64,000 nucleotides of DNA, from positions 773,103-837,102 of the forward strand of contig SCFE01000034.1 in the NCBI GenBank assembly GCA_004352715.1, in the 5' to 3' direction. Position numbers and translations under genes: made by a program. This DNA comes from Hofstenia miamia (taxonomy: Eukaryota; Xenacoelomorpha; Acoela). Shown piece by piece: positions 26,201 to 40,210 of the stretch. The number at the start of each line of letters is the position of its first letter. The first letter of the stretch is position 1. Below the pieces are notes generated by a model that saw only the letters and a program-made list of their open reading frames with translations, was not told the origin of the DNA and ran no database searches.

Positions 26201-28640
26201 ACACAATTTCAAATATTTTGACGCAAGTGAAGAGGGAAGAGGTTTTAAGTAGTTTTAAAAAATTTAATAGAGGCAAATTTCAAGAAACGGACCCAACCAA
26301 TTTTTGTTTTTACTTAGCAGTATACATAATGGACTATAGATTTCATCAGAACACTTTGCATGACACATTGCCTTATTGGAAAGTTAAGCTGTTACTGTTA
26401 TGTATGTTATTACATACTCTAAAAAGTGTAACTCTTGTCCTTGTCAATAGATTGGAATTAATTAAACACTACTTCAAAGTTCCGTAACGAACCCTATTTT
26501 ATTTCTCTACAAAAAGGACTAAATTTATACTTAAAAACAGTAGGTTTGTGAATTGAAAAAAATACATGAATTCCTTAGCAGATAAGTTCGATGCAATAAC
26601 TTTGGACAACGTCGAGACGGATCCACACATAAACTATGAAGAAAATACGCTTAAATGAATACTGTAATAAAGCAAGTACAGTGCCTAAACTAATTGAATT
26701 GTGAAAATTTAATTTCTGACTTCATGATGGCAGACAAAACATGTGCTAAGATGATCAATTTTCTGAATCAGCGAATATTGCAATAAGAGAACAAAAATCC
26801 ATTATCTTAATATCGGGGAATTGCGCAGTTATTTGAAATATTTTCTTAATAAAAGCTGAGATATTCGGAAAATTGACAAAAAACAATTTCTCACGTGATT
26901 GACAATTTTATGGAATTAAACTAGAAAAGAATCGATGAATTTTAAGGCATTTCAATCCAAGCTTAGCTACATATTATTAAAATCTTAACAGGTTTAAGTA
27001 ACATTAATGGACAATTATTCGAAAATAAAAGATATTGTAAACTATTTACCTTTATTTGTAAAGTAAACTAGATTTTTTTCTTTAAATTCTTGTCTTGAAC
27101 TAATGATTGAAGAGAATTTATCTGATAATTCATTTAAGCAGTTATCTGACATTCCTGGATAGCTCCTTAACACGTATGTAGACTTCCAAATGTTGGGAAG
27201 ACTGAGTTGATGACGTAAACTTTTTGGAACATAACGCAAAGCAGTTTTCATCTAAAGTTCAAACAAAAAGAAGGTCATTGTTTATAGTAAGACTTAAAAA
27301 TAATTCACACATGTAATATTTCCTTCTTACATATTACTAAATGACTAGCAGTTATGTTGACATCATTTAACCCTCTTCAAATTAAAATACAGTATGCAGA
27401 ACAACAAAATATATGAATTCTACATTAATCATTATAATACACGAAATATTTGCACTAATATACAATGAAATGGATAACTATAGTCAACTTTTCATTCCTT
27501 AAGTCATTTTACATCTAATTGGATAACTCAAGAACACATTTTTCAAATTGGGTGCTAGGACTGACTAAGCAGGAGCTGCAAAGTTGCAAAAATGCACCAT
27601 TCAACTTTATTCTTTTAAAAGAAAATAGGCAAATTGGTTTCCTTAAAAGCAAATTAAATGCACAAAATTCTAGTACGGCGGATGTAGTTTAGATCAACAA
27701 TTTAAGTAACACTTTGCATTGTATTCTGAATTTGCTAGTCTTAAACAACTGTCTACCACTCGCAATGTTAACAAACGTCACAGGTTAGAAATTGAAAATC
27801 GGAAATTGAATATACCAGATACATACACTTAACAAAGTAATCAAGCGAATAAATATAAGGAAGCTGTTTGCCTTTTTAGAGAAATTACGTAAAAACTTTC
27901 AACGACAATTAGAATAATTTTAAGTGATTCCCTCGATGTAAATCAACACTTGCATAAATAATATCTGTTCACAAAAAGAGTTCAAAATTGAGAGAATTTT
28001 AAAATGTGAAGAATAAATCAAACGCTCTGCTAAAAGCTATAACAAATAATTCAAATGTGCAAGTAAACGCTAAAAAAAAGGAAGATGTAGAAATTGCGTA
28101 ATCAAACTACTGTAAGTATATATCTCGCTAATTACAGCTAATGTGAAGATGAGAAGTCCAAATTAGTGAAAAATTACATTCAATTCATCTTAAAAAAACG
28201 ATTGTAACCTAACTAAAAACAGTTAAAACTCATCATTAAAACTTTCGAAAATTTCAATAATCGGGCTCCATGGTTTATAGATTAATTTTCAGGTTGATTT
28301 TGAAAATCATTTTTTTGTAAATTTGAAGATTCTCCAACCAGCTTTATAGGTGCCAAGTGACCCTGCTATACCCAACTATCTTGTAGCTCTCCAATACAAA
28401 AGAAAGAAAAATTTTACACATCATTGATCTGATAGTGAGTCCCACAATTTCAGTAGACTCGATTATTCAAACATTTCATTCGGCTATTATGCAAAATTGG
28501 GTTGAAATAACGTATTCGATTTTTTAAATAATTCAACTAAATATGTACAGTAGGATATAGAACTATTATAGTAATTTTTTATATTGTGAGCAGGGGCGGA
28601 TTCAGTTTCAATTTTTGACTGCATTACATAATAATATGAT

Positions 28641-28682
<42 letters not shown>

Positions 28683-29052
28683 GTCATGTACGTAAAAAAT
28701 GCTAAAAAGCGTACATAGCGATGTATGAAAAAAATAGGTGTATTCTTGTAGAAAAAATAGCTGCATTACTTTGGATGTTTTTTGAATGCTTTATTTATTT
28801 AAATTCCAACTATGTCCGTGCCATATACTCTAAGTTTGGCAATCTCAGGCCGAATTATTAAATATGTTTTTGAGTGACTGTAAAGCTATAAGTAAGCTGC
28901 CAACTTTAATAAAATTAATTTTTTTTCTTAAATAGTGCTTTTCATAGTAGTTTGTGCATCCATTGCCACAACTGCCGATGTGATAGATATATTATCATTA
29001 CAATTTCTTAACTACAATATATAATTTTTAGGTGTACATAGTGACATTATAG

Positions 29053-29088
<36 letters not shown>

Positions 29089-32000
29089 TACGGTAGAAAT
29101 TGTCGCTAAAAGCGTACTATTTATTTGACGCAACATAGATATCCCCAAATCATTTAGGGCCAGATATATGTATATTCGATTGGGTTATTTTGTGATAGAC
29201 ATTGACATTCAACTATATTCATGAGTCATTCTACCCATTGATTATATTGGTATACGTTATTTTCTTTAATTCTTAAATTAGGATACGAAAAATTAAAAAA
29301 TTTAATAAAATTGTTTTGAAAATTCACCATACTTAGTAAACACGTTCTCACTAGGTTTTCTAAACTTTATATTCACACTATGCCGATTTAATTAGCTCGT
29401 TATTTGTCATTAATGTTTGTAATATATAAACATGGTAATATTGCATTGTCAACATTTTCGGAGTTATCTTGCTCTTACGAAAGTGTTGCATTGCTTTTTT
29501 ATTGCAGCTTTTTAATTATTGGTAATTTTTCCATTCTTAGAATTACGATAACATCCGTCGCAGTTATATAAAACTATCTCTGCTTCTTAACAAAAGGAAG
29601 TTGATAATTGTATATTTATGTACTTCGACATGAAAAATTATTCTATTTTATATGGATGAAAGCTAGAGATCATATTAGTATCCATAGTAGAAAACTTTTG
29701 TTTTACAGAACTTCAAATAAAAAGTGCATAAAAATTGCTAATTTCTTGATAAAATTAATAAGCACAACAACTAAAATAGGTTTTGATACTGAGAATACTA
29801 TTATTGGATTACATAGTGGTGTTTGCAATAATAAACCGAGAAAACCATTGCAAATATGTAAACCATATCGTTTGCATGTGCTTGAAATGATTTTAATCAT
29901 AAATTACAGTAATTGTTTCAGGATCAAAAATGGCTTCCCGACTTCCATATGATGTCAATTTAAAAATACTAAGCCAAAATGAGGCTTATATATCGACAAA
30001 TATTTGTTTGTCATATTTAAGGCTAAGCGCGCACTGTTGATTATTTAATTTAACAACCAAAATAACTTACAAATTAAATAGTTTATCAAAATTTTGTCAA
30101 GCGCGCACTAGTGATTTTTAATCTGCTCAATCGTTCATTTTAGAATGGATTTCATTAAGACACAGGATGTCTTACGGCCATAAATTACCAAAAACACGCA
30201 AAAGACTACTCTAGATTGCGTGCACACTCTATGAAATTTATTAATTACTTTTGAAAGAATACGCAGTGTTTTGATGAATTACTGTAATTAGTTAGACTAA
30301 GAATAACATTACGCAAATACAATTTTTTCTTTCTTATTTGTTGGAGGCATGCCATAGTAATGAAGTATTGTTGCTGAGGTGCGACCTCACCGAGCAATGA
30401 AAGTTTTTTTTCTCCAAAAAAATGAAAATAAAACTTATTATAAGCAATTTTAAACAAGTTTGGGGCCCCAAGTTTTGAATTTTGAGCTTGTTGGGGTTCA
30501 ACATATCCAAATAAAAGAGTAATTATATAAATATAGCAAAAAATTGAAGCCCAATACTAGAAAAAATGTTTAATAAACAATTTTAGACTATTTTAGATGT
30601 CAAATAGTTATGCAGCTACAAAATATTTATTGAAAAGTATTTAGCATGCACCAAAGCGGCCACTGAAAAATTAATACATACATTTTGGAGTTGTTGGATG
30701 GGGTGGGGGCCCAAATTGACATCCCGCACCAGGCTTCCAAATTTACCTTGACGCTACTGATAGTAACATGAAACAATATATGTTTTTGCATCTTCAAAAA
30801 CTAAATTATACACTGACATTTAAAGCTAAGCATGTCAACTGTTGCATTTGCTTAAATATATTAAGTTCACATGTGAATAGTTTAATTTTTATTAAATAAA
30901 TTCTAAATGTGATTATTGATATCAGACAGAGAAACAGTTGCTTAAAATAAAATAAAAGCTCTGGTATTTAATACATGTAATGAGCTAAATAACAGCTTGA
31001 TCCTTCTTTACAAGTCAATTAATTCAGTCCAATTTTCAAAAAACTTTACAAGTCAATTAATTCAGTCCGATTTTCAAAAAACTCCTCTTCATGAAGCTAT
31101 TGTTATAATTCTTATTTAAACGCTTATGAGAATAGTCTTTTAACTAAATTATAATGCACGGTTCGCTTCTGAATGGAATCAATGTCTCTTATCGTTACGA
31201 ATTGATCAATTAATTAATTGTTGTGCGCGAACGTCCGTGTCAACAGTTTAATCAAAGCAAAAATAGATCACGCAGGAATTTTTTAAATTCTGTAATCATT
31301 TAATTGCTAGTGCGCGTTGACGTAAACAAAGCTCTGTGTTCTATTTTGTAAAATAAATAGTTTCGTATTTACGTAAATTTAAGTAAATCAATTTGAGAAT
31401 TTACTAAGATCTGAATCACAGCATAACGATTACAATCTTTTGCTGGAATATATATATATACATATATAANNNNNNNNNTATATATAGAGAGAGAGAGAGA
31501 GAAAGAGAGTATAATGGAATGCAAGTACCTTGAGTTGAATAGTGGCAACATATTCATATGTAACATTAGTATTACAGCTATCTTTGTGACCAGCCTTGCA
31601 TGCGAACGTTGGCACCTGACTAAGCGTCATTGAGTTCAGCAGCGCTTTCTGTATTTCACAATTAGGTTCACCTATAGCGAAGATTTCTTTCTCAATATCC
31701 AAGATAGAATCAATATTGGACTCATTGAGCATTGAACCATCTTTTATGAATTCAAGGATACTAAATTAACCTTACGTTATGCAAATAATACAAATTTTGG
31801 GATTCCTGTTTTCAATGACTTACATTACTATAATAATAAGGATTGCCAATCACAAATCCAAAAGGCAACGTAAAATATTGCGTCTACGTGGCTATGGTAC
31901 ATGCACAGTTTGATGATGATGAAATCGAAAATCATGAAAATTTTAATTCCAATCAACATTAGTTGCAAAAATGCCTTATTTGTATTAAGGATATTAAGCA

Positions 32001-35000
32001 CCCACTGATATAGATAAACAATCTCATAAATGCTTTGTATTTTAAAACATAAAAATAATATGCAAGCAGTAATTGTTCTTAAACAAAATCTTTTTAAATT
32101 CTAAGTAAAACATAATCAGAACGCTATTTCAATTGACATTACACGGTTTTTGATAATCACAAAGATGAAAAATGTGTCTACTTTAAAAAGCATTTCAAAT
32201 ATGCGTTGTGCCTATGAGTATTAAAGGTATTACATTACATGCATTATCAAAGTAGATTCTTGGCTAAAGATCTTATAGGTATATCTAAAAATTGCATTGA
32301 TACATTATGTCAATACATCCTCTAAATTGAGAAAAGGTATCAATAAGCCTGGAGCAGACTTGTCAACGAGCGGAAATTTCTGAGCTCGGCTCGGCTCGTT
32401 CTAATTTTGAGCAAGTTCGGCTCAGCTCGGCTCGCCAATAAAATCTTTCAATGAGGCTCGTTTCAGCTCGATATTTTTAAAAATATTGCACTCTCAGAAT
32501 TGTTTACATGGCTCTTCCCATTATTTGATAAACATTTAAAAAATTAGATTATAAGAAAGGCATATTGAATTAAAAAATGAGAAAATCTGCTTAATCAAAT
32601 TAACAAGCACTACTATAAATTTGCTTTTTTTTAAAAACGGCTCCTTTTGGGCTCGACATATATCCAATACTCCGCTTAAGCTCGGCTCGGCTCGGCTCGT
32701 TAGAAGCTCGGCTCGTTGACAAGTCTGATTCTATCATAAGCATCGTGAGGGGTGTAGTGGGTTANNNNNNNNNNNNNNNNNNNNNNNNNNNNNNNNNNNN
32801 NNNNNNNNNNNNNNNNNNNNNNNNNNNNNNNNNNNNNNNNNNNNNNNNNNNNNNNNCGTTAGAAGCTCGGCTCGTTGACAAGTCTGGCCTGGAGTGAATC
32901 AATGAGATGAGAGTATGTCTGGAATTGAACATAAGAAAATCCGCTGACGGAATATATAGGTATACTCAAAATTGATCCCAATCAAAAGCACTTCCAAATT
33001 TAGCCGTTTATATTCGAAATTTATTATTTCGTTATATTTTTAATTAAATCATTGTTGTTAGTTAAAAAATTTTAGTTAAAAAGTAGTTATAAATAAAGCA
33101 GTTGTAAGAGATTTCATTTCACAACATAGTCTTTTAGTAATTGAAAGTTAAGGTTGCTACCAAATTTACAGAAGTGACATTATCATTAGATCAAATACTT
33201 ATTATAATATAAAAAGTTTCTGGAACAACTGAAAGGCTAAATAACATGTAAAATAAGATTAGAATTACATTAGATTGACGAAAGAATCGATCATGTCTCA
33301 ACAAGAAAAAAATTGTTATGCAGAAATCTAGCCTAGAAATTTGGTATCATGCTCGATTATATCAACTGTTTTATACAGAAAGATAAGCTGAAAATTATTT
33401 ACTAATAATGGGATACCCAATGCAATAATGGATGACGAAAGTTAATTCACATCAATGCTACTATGTAATGGTTGGTACTTTTTACCGACATAAAAAACCT
33501 TCAAATCGACATACAGAACCTTGAGATCGACATAGCATATTTTTTTGACCAAATGTAACAAAGTTAAGCATGAATAAAACATAAGTATCAAATCACGGAC
33601 GTCTATATAGACGTCCGTGTATCAAATACATCAAAAAGGACATCGAAATGTAGTCTTTGACTTAAAAAAGCAGTTGTTTATTAAGTTGTAATCTATGCTA
33701 AGTGATAAAAAATATTCAGATAAATATTTTATTGTACATATGATAAAATTTTAACTGACCCATTTAATGTTATTGATCTTAATACCTCATGCATGCTTAA
33801 TTTTTATACATCTTGTCAAAAAACATGTTGCCCGATCTCAAGGTTCTGTATGTTGGCTTGAAGATTCTTTACGTCGGTAAAAAGTACCAACCCTATGTAA
33901 TTTTGTGAGATGATTTAGCTGAATCAGTGAAATTAAAATTTACATTTAAAATTTGCCGAAGGATACAAATATTTCCAAGTCATTTATTAATCATATGACC
34001 ATGGAATTCCATATCAAGAATAGTCTTAAAGATTAATTACACATCTTATCAAATCACATTTATTCTAATTGCATGGTACTTTCTGAACTGTCTTAGTAAT
34101 TTATCATTACATAATAACTTCAATATCTGTAGAAAGACCTAAAGCTACAAAATGAAAATTGCAACATGGATGGTGAACAAATCAAGGAACAAACACTACG
34201 AAACAATTGAAAATCGTATACATCATTATATATGTAGCTTGGGCAGAATTTATTGATATTGTTTAACAGACGTTACTAAAAAATGGTGGATGAAACGTGA
34301 TTTGATATTTTTAAATGCAAACTAGAAACGGTGCAGAATTTGATATTACTGCAAGCGAGTATGCAATAGCATTAATTTCACTTTGCCAACAGGCGAATTG
34401 AGCTAGGAAAGCACATGAAAACGGCAAATTACTTAACGTTACGCATTGATAATGCAACAATGTTTAATTCATTTAAAACTACAAAATGAATTTTCTGTTT
34501 GATTGAACACATGGAAATCACCTGTCTAGAATATAGGTTATGGTGCTATTTCTCACGATGCTGTCAAGAGGAACAGAATAAAGTGCAATACATTGTAATA
34601 CAATGGCAATCAATAAACATTTAAGCGATGATAATTGCCATTTTTAATTTGAATAATTTAGCCAAATCTTTTCCACCAAATGCTAACAAATGCACTATTC
34701 CATTGAAATGGAAAACACAATTACATAGAAATTAAGCCATAAATTGATATTAAAAATGCTGGGTAGAATGGTATTAGGTTGTAGGCCTATAAGAAATTAC
34801 TCAATAACTAGTGTGAGTGAAATAAATTATAAATTGAAGGAGAATTAATACATTGTAAATATTAAAAAGTGTTAAGTGCTTTATAAAATGAATTAAGCGT
34901 TAGAATGGGACACTTTATCATTGAATTGTCATTGTGATCATATTCACTATTCAAAGCATGTTTAGAAAATATATCAACATTAAATAAACCAGTTAAGGTA

Positions 35001-38000
35001 TAACTAATTAGTGTGAAACATGATTTAGAGAAAACACTGTTTCTATGGATTCCCTCATTAATTTTATAATTTGACAGCATTTGACAATAACGAAGTAGAA
35101 ATTAAGTCTTATAATCGATTCTAGCCTAACGATGCAGCTATTAATTACGTGAACTCATTTCATTTTCAAACGAACAAGAAGTCTTGAATTCAAATTTCTT
35201 GAAAAAATATACACCCTAGTTTTAAATAAATTCCTCGCGCTATATTTCTCTATTCAATGCTTGGAAAAATCTTTAATATTTAAGGTCAACTTTAAGTAAC
35301 GGGCACACGGAAACCTTAAAAAACTTAAAATTATTCATATTTCTGAGTCTATTGTCATCATCCATATAAAGTATAAGGATGTAAATATATTTCATTAGTA
35401 AGGCATCAGCATGACTATATCTACTACACATATTTGGAAAAAAGTTCTGCTAAATTTGTTCACTAAATTTCGTTTTGTTTTGTAGAAAAGCCAATTCTAA
35501 AAAAGAGATTAGAATACATTCACACAGGAAATATGCGAAAAGAAGACACGTGACATAGTACAATACTATCAACAGCAAAGACTTCTTTTCCATTTGAACA
35601 TTAAATTTAGCCCCTTCCGAGTTGTAAACTTTTAAACGAACGATGAGATTTACAAACCTAGCATTTTAATAAAAAAAGATGTTCTAAGCAATTCACATTT
35701 GGTTATGTTAACATAATTCATTAGAAAAAAATTATATTAAAAGTATAATTTTTAGAGTTTTTCATAAAATAGAAACATTTATGTTAATAGATTCATTCAT
35801 TGTGAGAAGAGGTCGTTCCGCTAGAAAGCTAATAAATCGAAACGGTTTGCTAGCTAATTGATTTCTAAAATATCAGTATGACAATAGTTACACATCCAAC
35901 ACGTTATTGAGAGTTAATAAGAAGAGTGAATTCAAATGTAAAATGTACAACTTTGAGGTGAATTTCTGGATAAACATTTCATTTCGCTACATGTTAGGAG
36001 CATGGAATGACCTAAACTATATTCATGAATAGAGTGATTATGTTTTTTGATAAAAAACTTCGTATTTGGATTACAAAATTGACCAAACAACTAAAAACTT
36101 TTGACCTTATTTTGACCTAATGATAAAATTAAACGACTTCAAACTAAGTATGTCTTGCTTAAAACGTGTTATAAAGTACGTCTTACAAATGACAAAATAT
36201 AATGTTTAAGGTTTCAACAAAAAATGACGATCTTTTGCCAAAACTTTTTATAACTTTATAAGACGTGGTTCAACAATGGCATTAAAACATTTAGCTTCAT
36301 CTGGAATTAAATTTTGATAAAGATTTTCACAAAAAATATAGAAATTTAATACATAAATTGACGATTTTAACCTTATTTTGACTTAAAATGAAATTTTGTA
36401 GTCATAACTCATGTTATTGCGTCCTATAGAATTTATTCCGCTATCAAGCTTCGATTTCATTATATGAGCGTTGATTTTTTACCAGATTTCATAAAGAGGA
36501 GAGTTAGCTCTGAATGGGATTCAAGGGGCTTCACAAATCAACAGGTCTGCTGTGGCAATAGACATTTTATTCACTGAAAATATTTAATTTCATGATTGTG
36601 ATCAATTTTCACATGTGCAAGTTTTCGTTCTCGAGCAAAAACCAGGGGCGGATACAGAGGGGGTTTATGCCGCCTCTAAAATAGTAAAAATTCATTAAAG
36701 TGGTGCAGTAAAACACTACACCAAAAAATTCCTTGCTACCCAATTATGCACTTTGCATTTTATTTACCTTAGGTCCCACCATTTCTGTATTCGCTGTTGG
36801 CGGTAAGGTACCCTGCGTACGTTGCACAATGGCGGTTATATTAAATAAAATAATTTTGAAAGGATTAAAACAACGCGGCGTTGAAAGAATAAAAATCCAC
36901 AATAAATTGCATATAGTTTTAGTGGTATAAGTTATTGGGATAATACTCGCGATTGTATCTAGTAGTAGAGAGGCCGGTAATTTAATACGGAGAAAGTTAA
37001 TTTCGGTTTATATTCACAATACAATAATTGTGGTTTCCCAAAACGACTTGCTTTCCTATAAATTGTAATTAACAAATGAATAATTGATTGTTTCCATGAT
37101 AACTCTTCTAAAATAATTGTTTAACTCCTTAGAATAATTTTAAATTTATCTTAAACAAGTAAAGCCATAGTGTTTTTTTCACAATCTCTATGTGACATTA
37201 CCATGATCACATTAAAATTTAGACTGTTGAAAATCCAGCATAAGAGATAAAAACTAAAAAAAATTGACAAGCTCACCTCTGGCAAACAATGTGCTGTCAG
37301 CTTAGATTGGATGATTTATTCCAATCTGAAACTTCTAGCACATTAACTTTAAAGGAAACACATTCAGATGCGACTGTTTTATTGTGAAGATTTGAAGTTG
37401 TTAGGACGGTTTTGATACTATTAAAATGTCATTTCAATACCTTCTATTTAAACGAGCGTTCAGAATTCCATTTAACGTCAAATAATTAAAATCAAAGGAA
37501 ATTCATTTCAGTGAGGACGTCGAATGATGGATTAGGTACATGGTTATAAATAAATTAATGCAATTTGTCATTTGATGACAAATTCTGGATTTTTTGGAAT
37601 CAATTAAAATTGGTGAATAGACTATTTTTTTCGGTTTACTAAGAATAAATCCAAGAAAATTACTACATAGTAAGCATATGTTACACCACGTCATTTTTAA
37701 AATATTTTAAGTAAGCCATGATTAAACATTCCAAACCTACATGTATTGGGACATTAAGCAATAGGTGTGCAATGCATGCAACCATATAAAGTTTGTACAT
37801 GTACGTGTGGCAATGATAGTAAAGATCTCATTCTGGAGCAAGTGCATGGACAGAGTGTCTTGATTAGCAATGCCCAGCGACACTGAACGCATCTCATGGG
37901 TTAATTTCATGCGGCAGTGGCTTTTTACATTCTGGTTATCTGAATTCAGAGCTACGACATTACGTTTCAGTAGTAGTCTTGTTTGACGATCAGTATTCTT

Positions 38001-40177
38001 TCTAGGAGTTAATTTTTGACAAGAGTTTGAAATAGCCAAAAATCAATAATTGAAACTAATACGTAGTACAATTGGATGATGCAAATTTCATAATTAAAAA
38101 TAAATACAACACCAAATTTAAACTATCGGTTTGAAAATATATAATTGTCTAAAAAATTTTTCAATTATTCCAAAATTAAATTCTATTAACCAAGTAGCTT
38201 AGTTATTACAAAATATCTCCCTCAACGCTAGGTGTCTCTTCATAAAGCAAGAATGATGTACGATCTATGATAGGTTGAATTACTTTTGTTCAACACTTAT
38301 AAATGTACCATGAATAGTAAATAGATTGAGCTTAATTCATCACTTTGTTGTGTCAGTACCACATCCATTTAGATAGAACCTGCTCACTATTGGGTACAAA
38401 TATGACGAAAGGTTTAATCACTGTAGCGTATATGCAAGTAACTTGAGTAACCTTCAATTAATTAATCTGAGTACTGATTAATCAACTAAAAACTATTAAG
38501 GATGAAATGATGATATATTTTTGCTATGCATGTCCCAGACGGTTGAAATCGTATCATTTTAAGGCTTGTGTCACTCCAGGCCGCGAGTACTTTTACGTAC
38601 ATGTGATCATACGAAATATTTCGAAGCTGAGCAAAATATGGATCACAAATGCATTAAAGTTGTCCCCGGTTCCCAATTTTGATCATGGCAATACACCCCA
38701 GAGCACAAAAGCAAAAAAAATTCACCACACCGCAAAAATATAATACAATAAACCATTAATTTGGTGGTAAAACACAATTTACAGCAAATGATTATAAAAA
38801 TAGAAAAATCCAATTATTTGGATCAATTGAGTGACTTCCCCGACTTAGAGTATCAACTTACTTGCTAATTCTGATGTAGAAATAGTAAGTATAAATTGGG
38901 GTAATTTCGAAAGCACTGGGGAATCATTTGCATTTTTTCCCACTAATCATGCAAATTGTCACATTTGTAACTCCGAGGTGCAAGTAATGAGTCACTTCAT
39001 CTGCATCTGTAAGCAAGTTGATGCAAAAATTGAAATTCAATAGGATAAATTTTTAAAACATTAAGTTGTGCACAAAAAACAATTCAATTTTTTGAATGTT
39101 TACTTGATGAAAAATAAAAACAAAATTAAGCAAATTCATACATGTAATTTATTTATTTATTCATATTTTGTAAAAAACCTTTTACATGGCTGTTTCTAAC
39201 ACACAAAAAGAACTTATTGAAATAACACACATTCTCAAATTTTCGGTGTAAATGTTTTTGTGCCTTAGGTGGATTTTTTCTGGCCAACGTTCAGGAATAA
39301 TTCCAGAAAGAAGATGAATGTCATTATTAATAAATATAAAGAGTTGTCAATGAATTGGATAACATCATGAATTGAACTATAATTTATAATCACTTTAGCC
39401 CTAACATCTTTACTCTGAAAACAATCTATTTTTCGTTTTATATCATTTGAACAGCTTCCCCATACAATGCAGCAATACCAGTTTACTCTTTATACGGGAA
39501 TCATTTAGTAAAGAGAGCTTTTTAGTTGAATATCCATATGCCTTCAATCTACAAAGGTAGAGATGAGTATTAACATGTCTTAATAGTTTTTTTGACATGT
39601 TCATTAAAAAATAGCTTCTCCTCAAATGTGACTGATACTCAAAATGCCATCACAAGAATGGTTTCAGGTTGAACATAGCTATCAGTTGTTAAAATGTCAG
39701 TATAAAATTGATTAACAATTTTCACATCAAGCGTAATTTTTTGAGTCTGATCTGTTTACCACGATATTAATCATTTTCCACCAAGATGCATTACACATTT
39801 GATCCCTAGGATTCCTTAGGTTGTGCTGAATTTGAGCTGCTCTTTGAGTTCTTTTTTACCTTCGTACTGGGTAACTTTTGCAAAGTAATTGTTTTTTCAA
39901 ATGGTGTTAAGTACATCGGATCTTTTTGGGAACATCTCACATTTTGTAAAGAACAGAAACCATCATATAAATACAAGATGTGGTGGATAAATTTATCACC
40001 ACCTTAAATTTTACCTACCCCCATGGTAAATATATTTAAGTTCGAGTGAATACTGCGGGAGCAATGGCCAAAAAATAGGCTTTTTGCGGAAAAAGTGCGA
40101 TTCCCGCTACATGCCTTAGAAATTTCGGACCGTTTCCCGCAAAAGCAAGGTTTTTGCATTTTCCATAGCAAAAAGCG

Positions 40178-40210
<33 letters not shown>

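Larger units (their letters stand above)
27252..31528. other. Intron between exons 3 and 4
   Basis: Contains (TA)n tracts at 28643-28679 and 29052-29088, a possible hAT end CAGGGGCGGATTCAG at about 28591, and a plus-strand ORF 29608-29952 without known motif. A G-rich patch near 30690-30750 resembles a transposon end. No gene is supported. Confidence 0.5.

Noticed and set aside
29608-29952. 114-codon plus-strand ORF
   Set aside because: No recognisable motif and AT-rich codon use like the surrounding intron; also partly open on the other strand.
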